Source: Nitrospirota bacterium
GTDB taxonomy: Bacteria; Nitrospirota; Nitrospiria; Nitrospirales; Nitrospiraceae
NCBI GenBank assembly: GCA_030684575.1
Contig: JAUXVD010000023.1
Location: 1 to 64,000 of the forward strand
Direction of reading: 5' to 3'
DNA: 64,000 bases
This document shows, piece after piece, positions 16,996 through 26,404 of this stretch (position 1 is the first letter of the stretch; the number at the start of each line of letters is the position of its first letter). The position numbers and the translations under genes were made by a program. The notes beneath the pieces are model-generated. The model saw only the letters and a program-made list of their open reading frames with translations. It did not search any database and was not told the DNA's origin.

Positions 16996-17487
16996 ATGGT
17001 GGTGAGACGGCAAGGCATCAGCACGGCAGCATCGTCTCCCGATCAGTGGTTAGAACTTGCGGTGCGAGCATTGGCCCGTAGCGATCGGACGACGGCCCAG
17101 ATCGAACGACTGCTCGCGGCGAAGGGGGCATCTCCCTCGCAGGTTCGCGCCACGGTTCTACGGCTGATCTCGTTGAGATATCTCGACGATGTGGTCTTCG
17201 CAGAGCGGTGGGTGGACCGACGACTCGCCCGTATGCCGATGGGGCGCGCTCGCCTGCAAGAAGAGCTGCTCGCTACCGGTTGTCCCGAACATATCGTCCA
17301 GGCGAGGCTACGGGTTACCTACCGCAAGGTGAGTGAGCTGGATTTCGCGCAACAAGTGATTGAAAAGGCAGCGCGGGCGACATCGGGTCAGACGCCGGGT
17401 CGTCTCGCGAGACTGTTGAGCCAGCGTGGCTTTGACGAAGAAACGATTGAGACGGTGATGGGGCCTCTGATGCGAGAGGAACGTTAA
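16996..17487 (+). CDS. recX: Regulatory protein RecX
   Basis: The 163-residue helical protein is typical of RecX, with three tandem three-helix motifs (for example RSDRTTAQIERLLAAKG, YLDDVVFAERWVDRRL and FDEETIETVMGPL). RecX binds RecA filaments and limits their extension. Its position directly behind recA and in front of alaS is the classical arrangement. The sequence is rich in Arg and Ala, as usual in the family. Confidence 0.92.
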   Translation: MVVRRQGISTAASSPDQWLELAVRALARSDRTTAQIERLLAAKGASPSQVRATVLRLISLRYLDDVVFAERWVDRRLARMPMGRARLQEELLATGCPEHIVQARLRVTYRKVSELDFAQQVIEKAARATSGQTPGRLARLLSQRGFDEETIETVMGPLMREER

Positions 17488-17493
17488 GGGAAC

Positions 17494-20124
17494 ATGAAGA
17501 ACAGCACTCACGAATTGCGACAGGCCTTCATCCGATATTTCGAACAGCATGGCCATCAGGCCGTGCCGAGTTCTGCCTTGATTCCTCAGGCTGACCCCAC
17601 CTTGCTCTTTACCAATGCCGGGATGAACCAGTTTAAAGGGGTCTTTCTCGGCGAGGAAACGCGCGCCTATAAGCGGGCGGTCACCGTCCAGAAGTGTCTC
17701 CGTGCCGGAGGCAAGCACAACGATCTGGAAAATGTCGGCTACACGCGCCGCCACCATACGTTCTTTGAAATGTTGGGGAACTTTTCTTTCGGCGATTACT
17801 TCAAGGAAGAGGCCATCCTGTTCGGATGGGAGTTTCTGACCAAGACGGTCGGTCTCGAGAAGGACCGGATGTGGGTCACCGTTTTTCGCGACGACGACGA
17901 AGCCGATCTGCTCTGGAAGAAGATCGGCGTGTCGCCTTCCCGCATCGTGCGGTGCGGAGAGAAGGATAACTTCTGGCAGATGGGGGATACAGGCCCCTGT
18001 GGACCCTGCTCGGAACTCCATTTTGACCAGGGGCCGTCGGTGCCGGGCGACGATCGGCCGAATGGGGAAGGCGATCGCGTCATCGAGATTTGGAATCTCG
18101 TCTTCATGCAGTACAACCGGGATGCGGCGGGCACGCTCCATCCGCTTCCCAAACCGAGCATCGATACCGGGATGGGGCTCGAACGGCTGGCGGCTGTCGC
18201 TCAGGGTAAGTACAGCAACTATGACAGCGATGTGTTTACGCCCTTGCTCGACGCCGTGGCCGCCAGAGCCGGGGTTCAGTACGGGGGGCAGGAGACAACC
18301 GATCGGTCGATGCGTGTGGTGGCGGATCATCTTCGCGCGATCACGTTCTTGATGGCGGATGGTGTCTTGCCCTCGAATGAAGGACGCGGCTATGTGTTGC
18401 GCCGGATACTCCGCCGGGCTGCGCGCCATGGGCGGTTGCTGGGCATCGTCGAGCCCTTTCTCCACGAGTTGACGGCGGCGGTCGTGACCCAGATGGGCCC
18501 GGTCTATTCAGAAATCCGTGGTGCGGCCGCGACGATTGCTGAGGCGACCAGAGGCGAAGAGGAGCGGTTCATCGCGACGCTCGATCAAGGCTTGCCGATT
18601 CTGAATGAGTTGATTGCGAAAGCGCGTTCGGCCGGGAGCAAGATTCTCACGGGCTCCGACGTATTCAAGCTCTACGATACCTATGGGTTTCCGATGGACT
18701 TGATGGGGGAGGCCTGCCGCGAGCAGGAGATGACGCTCGATGAGGCGGGGTTCGATCGGGCCATTGAGGAGCAGAGGACTCGCGCGCGCAAAACAGGGGG
18801 CTTTGAACAGGAAACCACCCGTCCCGCAGTTGCGGAGCTGGCTGGTCGTCTGGGGGCCACGAAGTTTATCGGCTATGACCGGCTGGAGAGCGACAGCGTC
18901 GTCCTTGCGATTTTGAAGGGCGACCGGTTGGTCAAGGAAGCGGCAGAAGGGGATGAGGTTGAATTGGTCCTGGATGTGACCCCGTTCTATGCGGAGGGTG
19001 GTGGACAGGTCGGTGACCGTGGCCTGCTGAAGGGCCCTGATGGCCAGGTAGAGATTCAGGAAACGACGAGGCCAGTACCGACCGTGATCCTGCACAAGGG
19101 GACCGTCATGAAAGGGCGGATTCGCGAGGGCGAGGCGCTTCACACGACCGTTGATGCGACGACGCGGCAGGCCGCTCAGCGAAATCATACGGCCACCCAT
19201 TTGCTCCATGCCGCGTTGCGCGACATGCTCGGTCCTCACGTGAAACAGTATGGGTCGCTCGTTGGACCAAATCGCTTACGATTCGACTTTGCCCATTTCA
19301 GGCCGCTGACCTCTCGCGACATCGATGAGATCGAAATGGTCGTGAATCGCGAGGTGCGAAAGAACGAACGAGTCGCAACCGAGGTGATGAGTATTCAGGA
19401 CGCAGTGGCCAAGGGCGCGTTGGCTTTCTTTGGCGATAAATATGGGGAACAAGTAAGGGTGGTGACGGTTGAGTCGTTCAGCAAAGAGCTCTGCGGCGGC
19501 ACCCATTGTCGGCAGACGGGTGATATCGGTCTGTTCAGAATTGAATCGGAGACCGGCGTCGCGGCCGGTGTGCGCCGTATCGAAGCCCAGACCGGGAGCG
19601 GGGCGCTCGCGCACATGAAGCGACTGGAAACGGATATTCGGGAACTCGCGGACTTACTCAAGGTTGGCCAGTCCGAGTTGGTGGCCAAAACTCGTAAGGT
19701 CATCACGCAGTTGAAAGATAAAGAGCGCGAACTGGAAGAGCTGAAATTGAAAATGGCTAGTGGTTCAGCCGTCGAGTCTGCGGCGAAAACGATCGCTGGT
19801 GTCCAGGTGCACGTGCAGCGAACGGACGGCCTGGACGTGAACGGGATGCGGGCGTTGGCCGATCAGTTGCGAGACAAGTTGAAGAGCGGTGTCGTGGCGC
19901 TCGGGGCCGCGAACGATGGCAAGGTGTCGTTACTGGTCGTGGTCACGAAGGATTTGATCGCGCGATTGAAAGCGGGCGACCTCATCAAGGCGATGGCGGC
20001 GGAAGTCGGCGGGACCGGCGGCGGCAGGCCTGAGATGGCGCAGGCCGGCGGGAAAGATCCGGCCAAGCTGGATGCGGCGTTGGAAAATGTCTTTGGGCTG
20101 GTCGAACGGATGTTGGAGCGGTAG
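17494..20124 (+). CDS. alaS: Alanyl-tRNA synthetase
   Basis: The 876-residue class II synthetase is full length. The N-terminal catalytic domain starts near FIRYFEQHGHQAVPSS. The editing domain carries the Zn-binding HTATHLLHAAL and CGGTHCRQTGDIG motifs, and the C-terminal coiled-coil/DHHA1 part ends in GGTGGGRPEMAQAGG. It charges tRNA-Ala and clears mischarged Ser or Gly. It begins 6 bases after recX, within the recA-recX-alaS-ruvX-mltG run. Confidence 0.98.
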   Translation: MKNSTHELRQAFIRYFEQHGHQAVPSSALIPQADPTLLFTNAGMNQFKGVFLGEETRAYKRAVTVQKCLRAGGKHNDLENVGYTRRHHTFFEMLGNFSFGDYFKEEAILFGWEFLTKTVGLEKDRMWVTVFRDDDEADLLWKKIGVSPSRIVRCGEKDNFWQMGDTGPCGPCSELHFDQGPSVPGDDRPNGEGDRVIEIWNLVFMQYNRDAAGTLHPLPKPSIDTGMGLERLAAVAQGKYSNYDSDVFTPLLDAVAARAGVQYGGQETTDRSMRVVADHLRAITFLMADGVLPSNEGRGYVLRRILRRAARHGRLLGIVEPFLHELTAAVVTQMGPVYSEIRGAAATIAEATRGEEERFIATLDQGLPILNELIAKARSAGSKILTGSDVFKLYDTYGFPMDLMGEACREQEMTLDEAGFDRAIEEQRTRARKTGGFEQETTRPAVAELAGRLGATKFIGYDRLESDSVVLAILKGDRLVKEAAEGDEVELVLDVTPFYAEGGGQVGDRGLLKGPDGQVEIQETTRPVPTVILHKGTVMKGRIREGEALHTTVDATTRQAAQRNHTATHLLHAALRDMLGPHVKQYGSLVGPNRLRFDFAHFRPLTSRDIDEIEMVVNREVRKNERVATEVMSIQDAVAKGALAFFGDKYGEQVRVVTVESFSKELCGGTHCRQTGDIGLFRIESETGVAAGVRRIEAQTGSGALAHMKRLETDIRELADLLKVGQSELVAKTRKVITQLKDKERELEELKLKMASGSAVESAAKTIAGVQVHVQRTDGLDVNGMRALADQLRDKLKSGVVALGAANDGKVSLLVVVTKDLIARLKAGDLIKAMAAEVGGTGGGRPEMAQAGGKDPAKLDAALENVFGLVERMLER

Positions 20125-20128
20125 ACTG

Positions 20129-20704
20129 ATGGAAGATGGTAAACGGGTGCTCGCACTCGATTACGGGACGGTGCGGATCGGCGTGGCCCTCAGTGATGAG
20201 ATGGGCTGGACCGCTCAACCGCTGGAGACGCTTACGCGGCGCACGTTGGATCGGGACATTGCGCATATCGCCGCCCTCGTAGGGATGTATGAGGTCAGGC
20301 ACGTGTTGTTGGGTTTTCCCCTTCAGTTGGATGGCCGTGAAGGTCCGGCGATCCAAGCGATGCGTGAATTTCAGGCTCGGTTAGAAGCGGGCGTATCCGT
20401 TCCCGTTATTTTGTGGGACGAACGCTTGACGACGAAGTCGGCCGAAGACCTCTTGATCGCGGCCGATGTCAGCCGAAAGAAGCGGAAGGGTGTGGTGGAT
20501 CGCATCGCCGCATCGATCCTGCTCCAAAGTTACCTGGCGAGTCTTGAGCCGGAACCGACGAGGGAGCCGGAAGCATGGGCGGAGGGGTCGTCGGAACAAG
20601 AAACGGTAGAACCACCTCATGAATCTACGGATCGTGGTCGCATTTCTGCTGGTCGCAATGGTCGGACTTGGCGTCGCGGCCTATCAGACGATTCGTTGGG
20701 CTGA
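20129..20704 (+). CDS. ruvX: RuvX/YqgF Holliday junction resolvase-like RNase H-fold protein
   Basis: An RNase H-fold nuclease with the first acidic residue in LALDYGTVRIGVA, a second acidic motif in LWDERLTT and a third in VVDRIAASILL. The family acts in pre-16S rRNA 5' maturation and was first proposed as a Holliday-junction resolvase. The core (~150 residues) is followed by a ~45-residue Glu/Pro/Arg tail that is not part of the fold. That tail overlaps the mltG start by 86 bases, an unusually long overlap in a different frame. The ATG at 20129 sits 4 bases after the alaS stop. Confidence 0.9.
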   Translation: MEDGKRVLALDYGTVRIGVALSDEMGWTAQPLETLTRRTLDRDIAHIAALVGMYEVRHVLLGFPLQLDGREGPAIQAMREFQARLEAGVSVPVILWDERLTTKSAEDLLIAADVSRKKRKGVVDRIAASILLQSYLASLEPEPTREPEAWAEGSSEQETVEPPHESTDRGRISAGRNGRTWRRGLSDDSLG

Positions 20705-21650
20705 AGGCCCGGTCGTTCCTGAGCAGGAGCGCCCTTCTACGAAAATCATCGTCATTCCGGATGGCTCGACGTTCCAATTTGTGGCGTCGCTACTCGAGCG
20801 TGAACGATTGATCAAGAGCCGTTCCGCCTTTGTGCTCCTTGGGAAATCTCAAGCTGTCGACCGGAAAATCCATGCGGGCGAGTACGAGTTGAGCCCGGCC
20901 ATGACGCCGGCCGAGATCCTTGCGAAACTACTCAGCGGTCAGGTGGTGCTGCACCCGTTTACGATTCCCGAAGGGCTGACCCTCACCCAAATCGCTGACC
21001 TGCTCTCACAGCAGGGCGTGACGGATCGCGCAGAGTTTATCCGGCTTGCAAAAGATCGGTCATTCATGGCATCGCTGGGCATTCAGGCCGAAACCTTGGA
21101 AGGGTATCTCTACCCCAATACCTATAAGTTTCCTCGCACCGTGAAGGCGCGCGAGGTCTTAGTGGCGATGGTTGGGCAGCTACGGCAGGTGGTTGGACCG
21201 GACCTTCTTGCGCGAATGCAGGAACTCAAGATGACGATGCATGAAGTGTTGACGCTTGCGTCCGTCATTGAAAAGGAGACCGGGTCTGGCGGCGAGCGAC
21301 CCGAGATCTCGGCGGTGTTTCACAACCGTCTGAAGAAGCATATCCCGTTACAGAGCGATCCGACCGTCATTTATGGGTTGCCGGCATTCGACGGAAACTT
21401 GCACAAGAAAGACTTGTCGTATCCCAGTCCCTACAATACCTATCGGGTCCAAGGGCTGCCGCCTGGGCCGATCGCCAACCCAGGCATTCAGGCGATTCGC
21501 GCGACACTCTATCCGTCCGATTCACATTCCTTGTATTTTGTGTCGCGAAACGATGGAACCCACCAGTTTTCTGCGACGCTCATCGAGCACAATCAGGCCG
21601 TGGAGAAGTATCAAAAGCGGCCGTTTAGACGGTCTCTCCCGCACATGTAA
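20619..21650 (+). CDS. mltG: Endolytic murein transglycosylase MltG
   Basis: The 343-residue membrane-anchored enzyme has one N-terminal span (RIVVAFLLVAMVGLGVAAYQ), a LysM-like subdomain and the YceG domain with the catalytic Glu in LASVIEKETG, followed by HNRLKKHIPLQSDPTVIYG. MltG cleaves nascent glycan strands next to the membrane to set their length. It follows ruvX, a common neighbour. Start at 20619 lies inside the ruvX reading frame. The downstream gene deoC begins 67 bases later. Confidence 0.95.
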   Translation: MNLRIVVAFLLVAMVGLGVAAYQTIRWAEGPVVPEQERPSTKIIVIPDGSTFQFVASLLERERLIKSRSAFVLLGKSQAVDRKIHAGEYELSPAMTPAEILAKLLSGQVVLHPFTIPEGLTLTQIADLLSQQGVTDRAEFIRLAKDRSFMASLGIQAETLEGYLYPNTYKFPRTVKAREVLVAMVGQLRQVVGPDLLARMQELKMTMHEVLTLASVIEKETGSGGERPEISAVFHNRLKKHIPLQSDPTVIYGLPAFDGNLHKKDLSYPSPYNTYRVQGLPPGPIANPGIQAIRATLYPSDSHSLYFVSRNDGTHQFSATLIEHNQAVEKYQKRPFRRSLPHM

Positions 21651-21717
21651 CCACTCGTCCTGTTTTCCCCAGTCTTTCCCTCTTCATCTCCGACTGAAGA
21701 CTTGTTATAAGAATGGC

Positions 21718-22407
21718 ATGATGACAACACAGAATTGGAACCTGTCGGCGTTGATCGACCATACCGTATTGCGTCCGGACGCGACGAAGGCAGACGTGCT
21801 GCGGCTCTGTCAGGAGGCGAAGGCGTTCGGCTTCATCGTGATCTTTGTGCCGCCCTGTTATATCGATGAGGCGGTCGAGGCAGTGGCCGGCACGATGATT
21901 CGCGTCGGTATTCCTGTCGGGTTTCCGCTGGGTGGCCACACGACGGCGACGAAGGTTGCAGAAGCCCTTGAAGGGGTCGCACGGGGAGCCACGGTATTGG
22001 ATATGGTCATCAACGTCAGCCGGCTCAAGTCCGGTGACTACGATCTAGTCAGGGGAGACATGGCTGAGGTAGTGCAAGCGACCAAGGGTGTTGAGCATAA
22101 AGTCATTCTAGAAACCTGCTGCCTGACGCGAGAAGAAAAAATCACAGCCTGCCGTTTGGCTGTTGAAGCGGGGATGGACTATGTGAAGACCTCGACGGGG
22201 TTCGCCTCTGCCGGCGCGACCGTGGAAGATGTCAGGCTGATGAAAGACACGGTGGCTGGCCGCGCCAAGGTCAAAGCTTCCGGCGGAATTCGAGATTGGA
22301 AGACCACGTTGGCGATGCTGGAGGCCGGCGCAGATCGGATCGGGACCAGTGCAAGTCTCAAGATTCTTGAGGAGTGGAAGGTGTCTGCGGAGATGCGGCG
22401 CGAGTAG
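21718..22407 (+). CDS. deoC: Deoxyribose-phosphate aldolase
   Basis: The 229-residue class I aldolase has the Schiff-base Lys in DYVKTSTGFAS and the second active-site Lys in AKVKASGGIRDW. It splits 2-deoxyribose-5-phosphate to acetaldehyde and glyceraldehyde-3-phosphate. Two adjacent ATG codons (21718 and 21721) are possible starts. A TIM barrel pattern is clear, with VGFPLGGHTTATKV typical of the short bacterial form. Co-location with a DeoB-like gene suggests a deoxyribose branch, but that DeoB homologue is atypical (see finding). Confidence 0.95.
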   Translation: MMTTQNWNLSALIDHTVLRPDATKADVLRLCQEAKAFGFIVIFVPPCYIDEAVEAVAGTMIRVGIPVGFPLGGHTTATKVAEALEGVARGATVLDMVINVSRLKSGDYDLVRGDMAEVVQATKGVEHKVILETCCLTREEKITACRLAVEAGMDYVKTSTGFASAGATVEDVRLMKDTVAGRAKVKASGGIRDWKTTLAMLEAGADRIGTSASLKILEEWKVSAEMRRE

Positions 22408-22460
22408 AGGATCCGGTTTGTACTCAAGCCCGGGTCTAGGGCTTCCGATAGAGTACTGCT

Positions 22461-22811
22461 ATGGCAGTTCCTCGACCACCCAGAATTCCCTTCCGTTGTC
22501 CGGTGGAGTTTACCCACGAAGACGGCGTGACAGGATCCGGGGTTCTTTTTAATTTGTCCCTCGGGGGCTGCGCTGTCCAAAGCGATACTCCTGTGTCCGA
22601 TAATATGCTGGTGACACTTCGTCTCGCCCCCTCCGAAGGCAGCATTACCATCAGTATTGAAATGGGTCGTGTTCGATGGGCGACAACCCAAGAGTTTGGT
22701 GTGGAGTTTTTGATCGTACTTGAACCTGAACGTGAAAAGCTGGATGGCTTTCTCAAGACGGTTATCGCGAAGTCTGCTCCAACGAACCCGATGCCTTCCC
22801 AGGCTGCATGA
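22461..22811 (+). CDS. PilZ domain protein
   Basis: A 116-residue, single-domain PilZ protein. The RxxxR c-di-GMP-binding arm appears as RIPFRCPVEF and the second motif as NLSLGGCAVQ. Such stand-alone PilZ proteins act as c-di-GMP receptors, linked to motility, surface attachment or exopolysaccharide synthesis. It lies between deoC and the DeoB-like gene, with only ~50 bases on each side, so it could be co-transcribed. The target is unknown. Confidence 0.85.
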   Translation: MAVPRPPRIPFRCPVEFTHEDGVTGSGVLFNLSLGGCAVQSDTPVSDNMLVTLRLAPSEGSITISIEMGRVRWATTQEFGVEFLIVLEPEREKLDGFLKTVIAKSAPTNPMPSQAA

Positions 22812-22859
22812 ATCCACAACAGCCTGTTCGCTCTCCTGCTCATCTGCTATAGTGCGCCC

Positions 22860-24017
22860 ATGATTAATCGCGTCATTGTATTGGTGATTGATGGATTGGG
22901 CGTCGGGGCGTTGCCCGATGCGGCGGAGTATGGCGATGCCGGGTCCAATACGTTGGCTCACCTGGCCGATGCCGTGGGGGGACTGAATATCCCCGCGCTC
23001 GAAGCGCTCGGGCTTGGCCACATCACGGAGATCAAAGGTGTGCGGGTGATGGGGCAGCCTGAGGGATCGTTCGGTCGTCTCGGGTTTCTTTCCAAGGGCG
23101 TGGATTCCATGGTTGGCTATTGGGAAATGGCCGGCCATGTGACAGATGATGCCGGGCCGCTCTATCCCGACGGGTTTCCCCCTGACATGGTGTCGGTGAT
23201 CGAACAGGCCTTTGGCCGTAAGAGCATCGGCAATCGCCGCTCGTCTGGCGCAGCCATGCTGCGCGAATGTGAGGCCGAACATCTGTCGTCCGGCGCATTG
23301 ATCGTCTGGACAGATGGACGAAGGACCTGCCATGTGGCGGCGCATGAGAATGCGATGCGGCGGGATGATTTTTTTCAGCGCTGCCGGGATGCGAGGAAAG
23401 TGCTCAAGGATCCCTGGGGCGTGTGGCGTATATCAGCCCATCCCCTCGTGGGCGATGCCGGTGCGGTACAGTTCAGCCCTCAACCCCGTGAGTTCGTGAT
23501 TGAGCCACCAGGGACGACCATGTTCGATGTGCTCAACCGTGCGAGCCAGATCCTGGTTGGGGTCGGCAACGTCGGCGATCTGTTTAGTGGCCGGGGGCTG
23601 ACTCGTTCTGTTCCCGTTGGGCATTGGACGGCATTGCTTGACGATGTGACAGGGATGTTGAAAACCGTTCCCCGTGGATTGATTGTCGCCGGGCTTGATG
23701 TGCTGGAATCGGATGCGGCACGGTCGGCCTCGGCTCTCCATGACTTTGATCGACGGCTTTCTGAGTTATTGGAGCAACTTCGTCCAGGCGATCTGCTCGT
23801 GTTGACGGGCGATCATGGGCGGGATATCACAAGAGCGGATCAGATCCCGACGCGGGAATATGTTCCTCTGTTAGCGACTGGGCCGAAGTTGGCACAGGGT
23901 GTCAATCTTGGGATCAGATCGTCTGCTGCCGATTTAGGACATACGATTCTGGAGGCCTTGCAAGGGGATCAACTTCCTGTGGGTGAGAGTTTTCTCGATG
24001 CGCTCCGTGCTGGGTAG
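22860..24017 (+). CDS. Phosphopentomutase-like protein with altered active site
   Basis: The 385-residue protein belongs to the alkaline-phosphatase superfamily and aligns with DeoB from the start (LVIDGLGVGALPDAAEYGD). Key DeoB residues differ. The nucleophile region GKDTxTGHWE is GVDSMVGYWE (Ser83 where Thr is usual, Tyr87 for His). The GHRRD metal region is missing (DVLESDAARS), and the HTREY metal His is Pro330 in PTREY. Asp11, Asp318 and His319 remain (GDHG). It may still be a phosphomutase with a changed metal site or substrate, or have a new role. A -10-like TATAGT lies 7 bases upstream of the ATG. Confidence 0.8.
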   Translation: MINRVIVLVIDGLGVGALPDAAEYGDAGSNTLAHLADAVGGLNIPALEALGLGHITEIKGVRVMGQPEGSFGRLGFLSKGVDSMVGYWEMAGHVTDDAGPLYPDGFPPDMVSVIEQAFGRKSIGNRRSSGAAMLRECEAEHLSSGALIVWTDGRRTCHVAAHENAMRRDDFFQRCRDARKVLKDPWGVWRISAHPLVGDAGAVQFSPQPREFVIEPPGTTMFDVLNRASQILVGVGNVGDLFSGRGLTRSVPVGHWTALLDDVTGMLKTVPRGLIVAGLDVLESDAARSASALHDFDRRLSELLEQLRPGDLLVLTGDHGRDITRADQIPTREYVPLLATGPKLAQGVNLGIRSSAADLGHTILEALQGDQLPVGESFLDALRAG

Positions 24018-24062
24018 TGCGTGAGTCGTCATAAGTAACAGAACGCAAGCTGGGTACAGACG

Positions 24063-24521
24063 ATGTCATATGAACATAAACTGAAAGAATTGCATCTGGA
24101 GTTGCCGCTCCCACCGCAACCGTTGGCAACCTATGTCCCGGCGGTCCGGGCCGGTGATCTGTTGTTCTTATCCGGCGTCCTTCCCATGCGAGACGGGCAG
24201 TTGGCGTTCTCCGGTAAGCTCGGTCGCGATCTGACGGTTGAACAGGGGATGGAGGCTGCCAGGCTCGCGCTCCTGAATGCGCTGGCGATTGCCAAGCAGG
24301 AACTCGGGACGTTGGATCGAATTACGCGAGTGGTGAAGGTCGTCGGGCATGTGGCGTCGGCGGATGGATTCGTCCAGCAACCTCAAGTCCTCAACGGGGC
24401 ATCGGACCTAGCGGTCGCCATCTTTGGAGAGGCTGGTCGTCATGCGCGCGTAGCGGTGGGGGCGGCTGAGTTGCCTCGCGGGGCTTCCGTCGAAATCGAA
24501 GTGATTTTATCCGTCTCCTGA
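24063..24521 (+). CDS. RidA family (YjgF/YER057c/UK114) protein
   Basis: The 152-residue protein has the RidA fold with the conserved Arg in HARVAVGAAELPRGASVEIE and the strand LFLSGVLPM. Classical RidA hydrolyses reactive enamine/imine intermediates from PLP enzymes. This one belongs to the longer subgroup (~150 residues), whose enzymology is less clear. It stands 45 bases after the DeoB-like gene and may be co-transcribed with it. Confidence 0.85.
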   Translation: MSYEHKLKELHLELPLPPQPLATYVPAVRAGDLLFLSGVLPMRDGQLAFSGKLGRDLTVEQGMEAARLALLNALAIAKQELGTLDRITRVVKVVGHVASADGFVQQPQVLNGASDLAVAIFGEAGRHARVAVGAAELPRGASVEIEVILSVS

Positions 24522-24571
24522 TGGCGCATCAGCATGAGTCAAGAATCCCCAACAGGTGTGGGTTTGTCGGC

Positions 24572-24601
24572 TTGACTCTCCAAAAAACCGCTTGCTATAG
24601 T
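24572..24601 (+). promoter_or_regulatory. Sigma70-type promoter upstream of the TIG-repeat gene
   Basis: TTGACT (24572-24577) and TATAGT (24596-24601) are separated by 18 bases, giving 5/6 matches at each element. The predicted start of transcription is near 24608, about 115 bases upstream of the ATG at 24722. Confidence 0.6.
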
Positions 24602-24721
24602 TCGACCAGTTCTTCGTTTTTTGTGATCACCACGGTGTACCTCTTCTGAGCGTGGCGCAAGGGGTTCTCGTGCCACATGCAGGATGACCGTACCTTTTAC
24701 TTGCCTGACAGGAGTCTATCC

Positions 24722-26404
24722 ATGAATGCGTTCGTGACGGGCGTGAGTACGATAACCGTATGGGCGAGTCTCAGCGTTGCGGTGTTTGCGGCGGCTCCTG
24801 CTGCGATCGAACTCCATCCATCAACGGCGGTTCCTGGCGCCACTCTGTCGATCGGCGGGACGGGATTCGGTGCATTTCGATCGGTACAAGTGAATCGCGT
24901 AACTGTTGGAGGGGTCTCTGCGTTGATTCAGCGATGGGAATCCGATCTGATCGAAGTCAAAGTGCCCTTTCAGGCGCAATCCGGTCCCGTTGAAGTCATG
25001 ACTGGGAAGAAGAAATTGGCTGCTGGAACCTTGACCGTGATGCAGCCGACGATTTCCGCAGTGACGCCGGCAGAGATCGAACCAGGCCATACCGTGCAGA
25101 TCACCGGCGCGCACTTCGGTACCACGGCCGGTCCCCGCGATCCCAATACCATGTTCGGAGTCAATGATGTGATGATCGGGGGTGTCATCGTCAGGCCGCG
25201 CCGTTGGAAAGACAAGCTCATCGAAGTCGAGGTTCCCACGAATGCGGCGTCGGGCGATGTTGTGGTTCGATTGGCGTCATCCGATCCTTTGCCTGACGGG
25301 TCTTGTTGCGCTCCGGTCCAATATAAAGTGAGTAATGCGGTTCCGCTGAAACTGATTCCGAGTATTCGTGTCGATCCTCTGAGCGGGCCGGTCGGGACGA
25401 AGGTTGTCTTCTTCGGGCAAGGTTTCGGTGCAGCCAAGGTCGCCGGTGATAAGGTTACGTTCGGTGGGCACCTGGCCACCATTGCCCAATGGTCCGATAG
25501 CGCCATCGTCGTGCATCTTCCGATGGATGCCGAGACAGGGCCGGTAGTCTTGACGATGCAAGGGCGTGATCGAACGGTTGGGACCTTTACGGTTCACGTG
25601 CCGAAGGTGACGACGTTGGTTCCTCCGGCTGCTCCGATCGGTACGCTGCTCAGAATCAACGGCGAACATTTCGGATTCTATTCGGAGAGTGGAGCAACCC
25701 CCTATGCCTTTACCGATTTCAATACCGGGGAGAATCGAGTCGATATCGGGGGAGTTCGCGCCGTCATCTATCGCTGGCAAGACGATCGTATCGATGTGTG
25801 GGTGCCCTTCAGTGCGAAGAGCGGACCGGTTGTGATTCATCGAGGGGCGACGAAGCCCAATGCCGACGGCTCCTGTTGTGCCACCAAGGAAGTCCTCAAG
25901 ACTGAGGCGGGAGTCTTTACCCTCGTGACGCCGAAGATCGACTCATACAGTCCGAAATCAGGAGGTCTCGATGAACTGATCACCATTAAGGGGTCGGGGT
26001 TCGGTACCTTTTTGAAAACAGCTGAGCATGCGTATTTAGGCCTCAACCAGGGGGCCTACAAGCGGAAAGAAGATATTGATCTGGGTGACAATGTCTCACG
26101 GACGGAAGTGTTATTTAGCAGCATCGCGGCACAGATTATGTCCTGGACAGATACGGAGATCGTTGTGCGGGTCCCCCACCGGAACTTGTACGGTCTGGGG
26201 AAGCGCAACGAGTTTTTCAATGAACTGGCGACCGGTCCGCTGATCGTGCGGCGCGGATCCTGGGATGTGCAGCCGGACGGAGTCTGCTGTACCAGGAAGA
26301 AGTGGCTGACGTTGGAAGCGGGCTCCTTTACCATTGAAGCCAAAGGATTGCCGGATCAGGGCTACTTCAACAACAACCGCCCCGACGCCAACACCAACCA
26401 GTGA
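24722..26404 (+). CDS. Exported protein with five IPT/TIG immunoglobulin-like repeats
   Basis: The ~560-residue protein starts with a signal peptide (hydrophobic TVWASLSVAVFAAAPA). It then has five IPT/TIG repeats, recognisable by recurring phrases such as ATLSIGGTGFG, HTVQITGAHFG, TKVVFFGQGFG, TLLRINGEHFG and ELITIKGSGFG. Three DG(S/V)CC vicinal-Cys motifs follow repeats, each with a nearby Lys or Arg. TIG domains serve in surface or periplasmic binding and assembly. AGGAG precedes the chosen ATG. The next gene overlaps its stop by 4 bases, so the YCF48 protein is co-translated. Confidence 0.85.
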   Translation: MNAFVTGVSTITVWASLSVAVFAAAPAAIELHPSTAVPGATLSIGGTGFGAFRSVQVNRVTVGGVSALIQRWESDLIEVKVPFQAQSGPVEVMTGKKKLAAGTLTVMQPTISAVTPAEIEPGHTVQITGAHFGTTAGPRDPNTMFGVNDVMIGGVIVRPRRWKDKLIEVEVPTNAASGDVVVRLASSDPLPDGSCCAPVQYKVSNAVPLKLIPSIRVDPLSGPVGTKVVFFGQGFGAAKVAGDKVTFGGHLATIAQWSDSAIVVHLPMDAETGPVVLTMQGRDRTVGTFTVHVPKVTTLVPPAAPIGTLLRINGEHFGFYSESGATPYAFTDFNTGENRVDIGGVRAVIYRWQDDRIDVWVPFSAKSGPVVIHRGATKPNADGSCCATKEVLKTEAGVFTLVTPKIDSYSPKSGGLDELITIKGSGFGTFLKTAEHAYLGLNQGAYKRKEDIDLGDNVSRTEVLFSSIAAQIMSWTDTEIVVRVPHRNLYGLGKRNEFFNELATGPLIVRRGSWDVQPDGVCCTRKKWLTLEAGSFTIEAKGLPDQGYFNNNRPDANTNQ

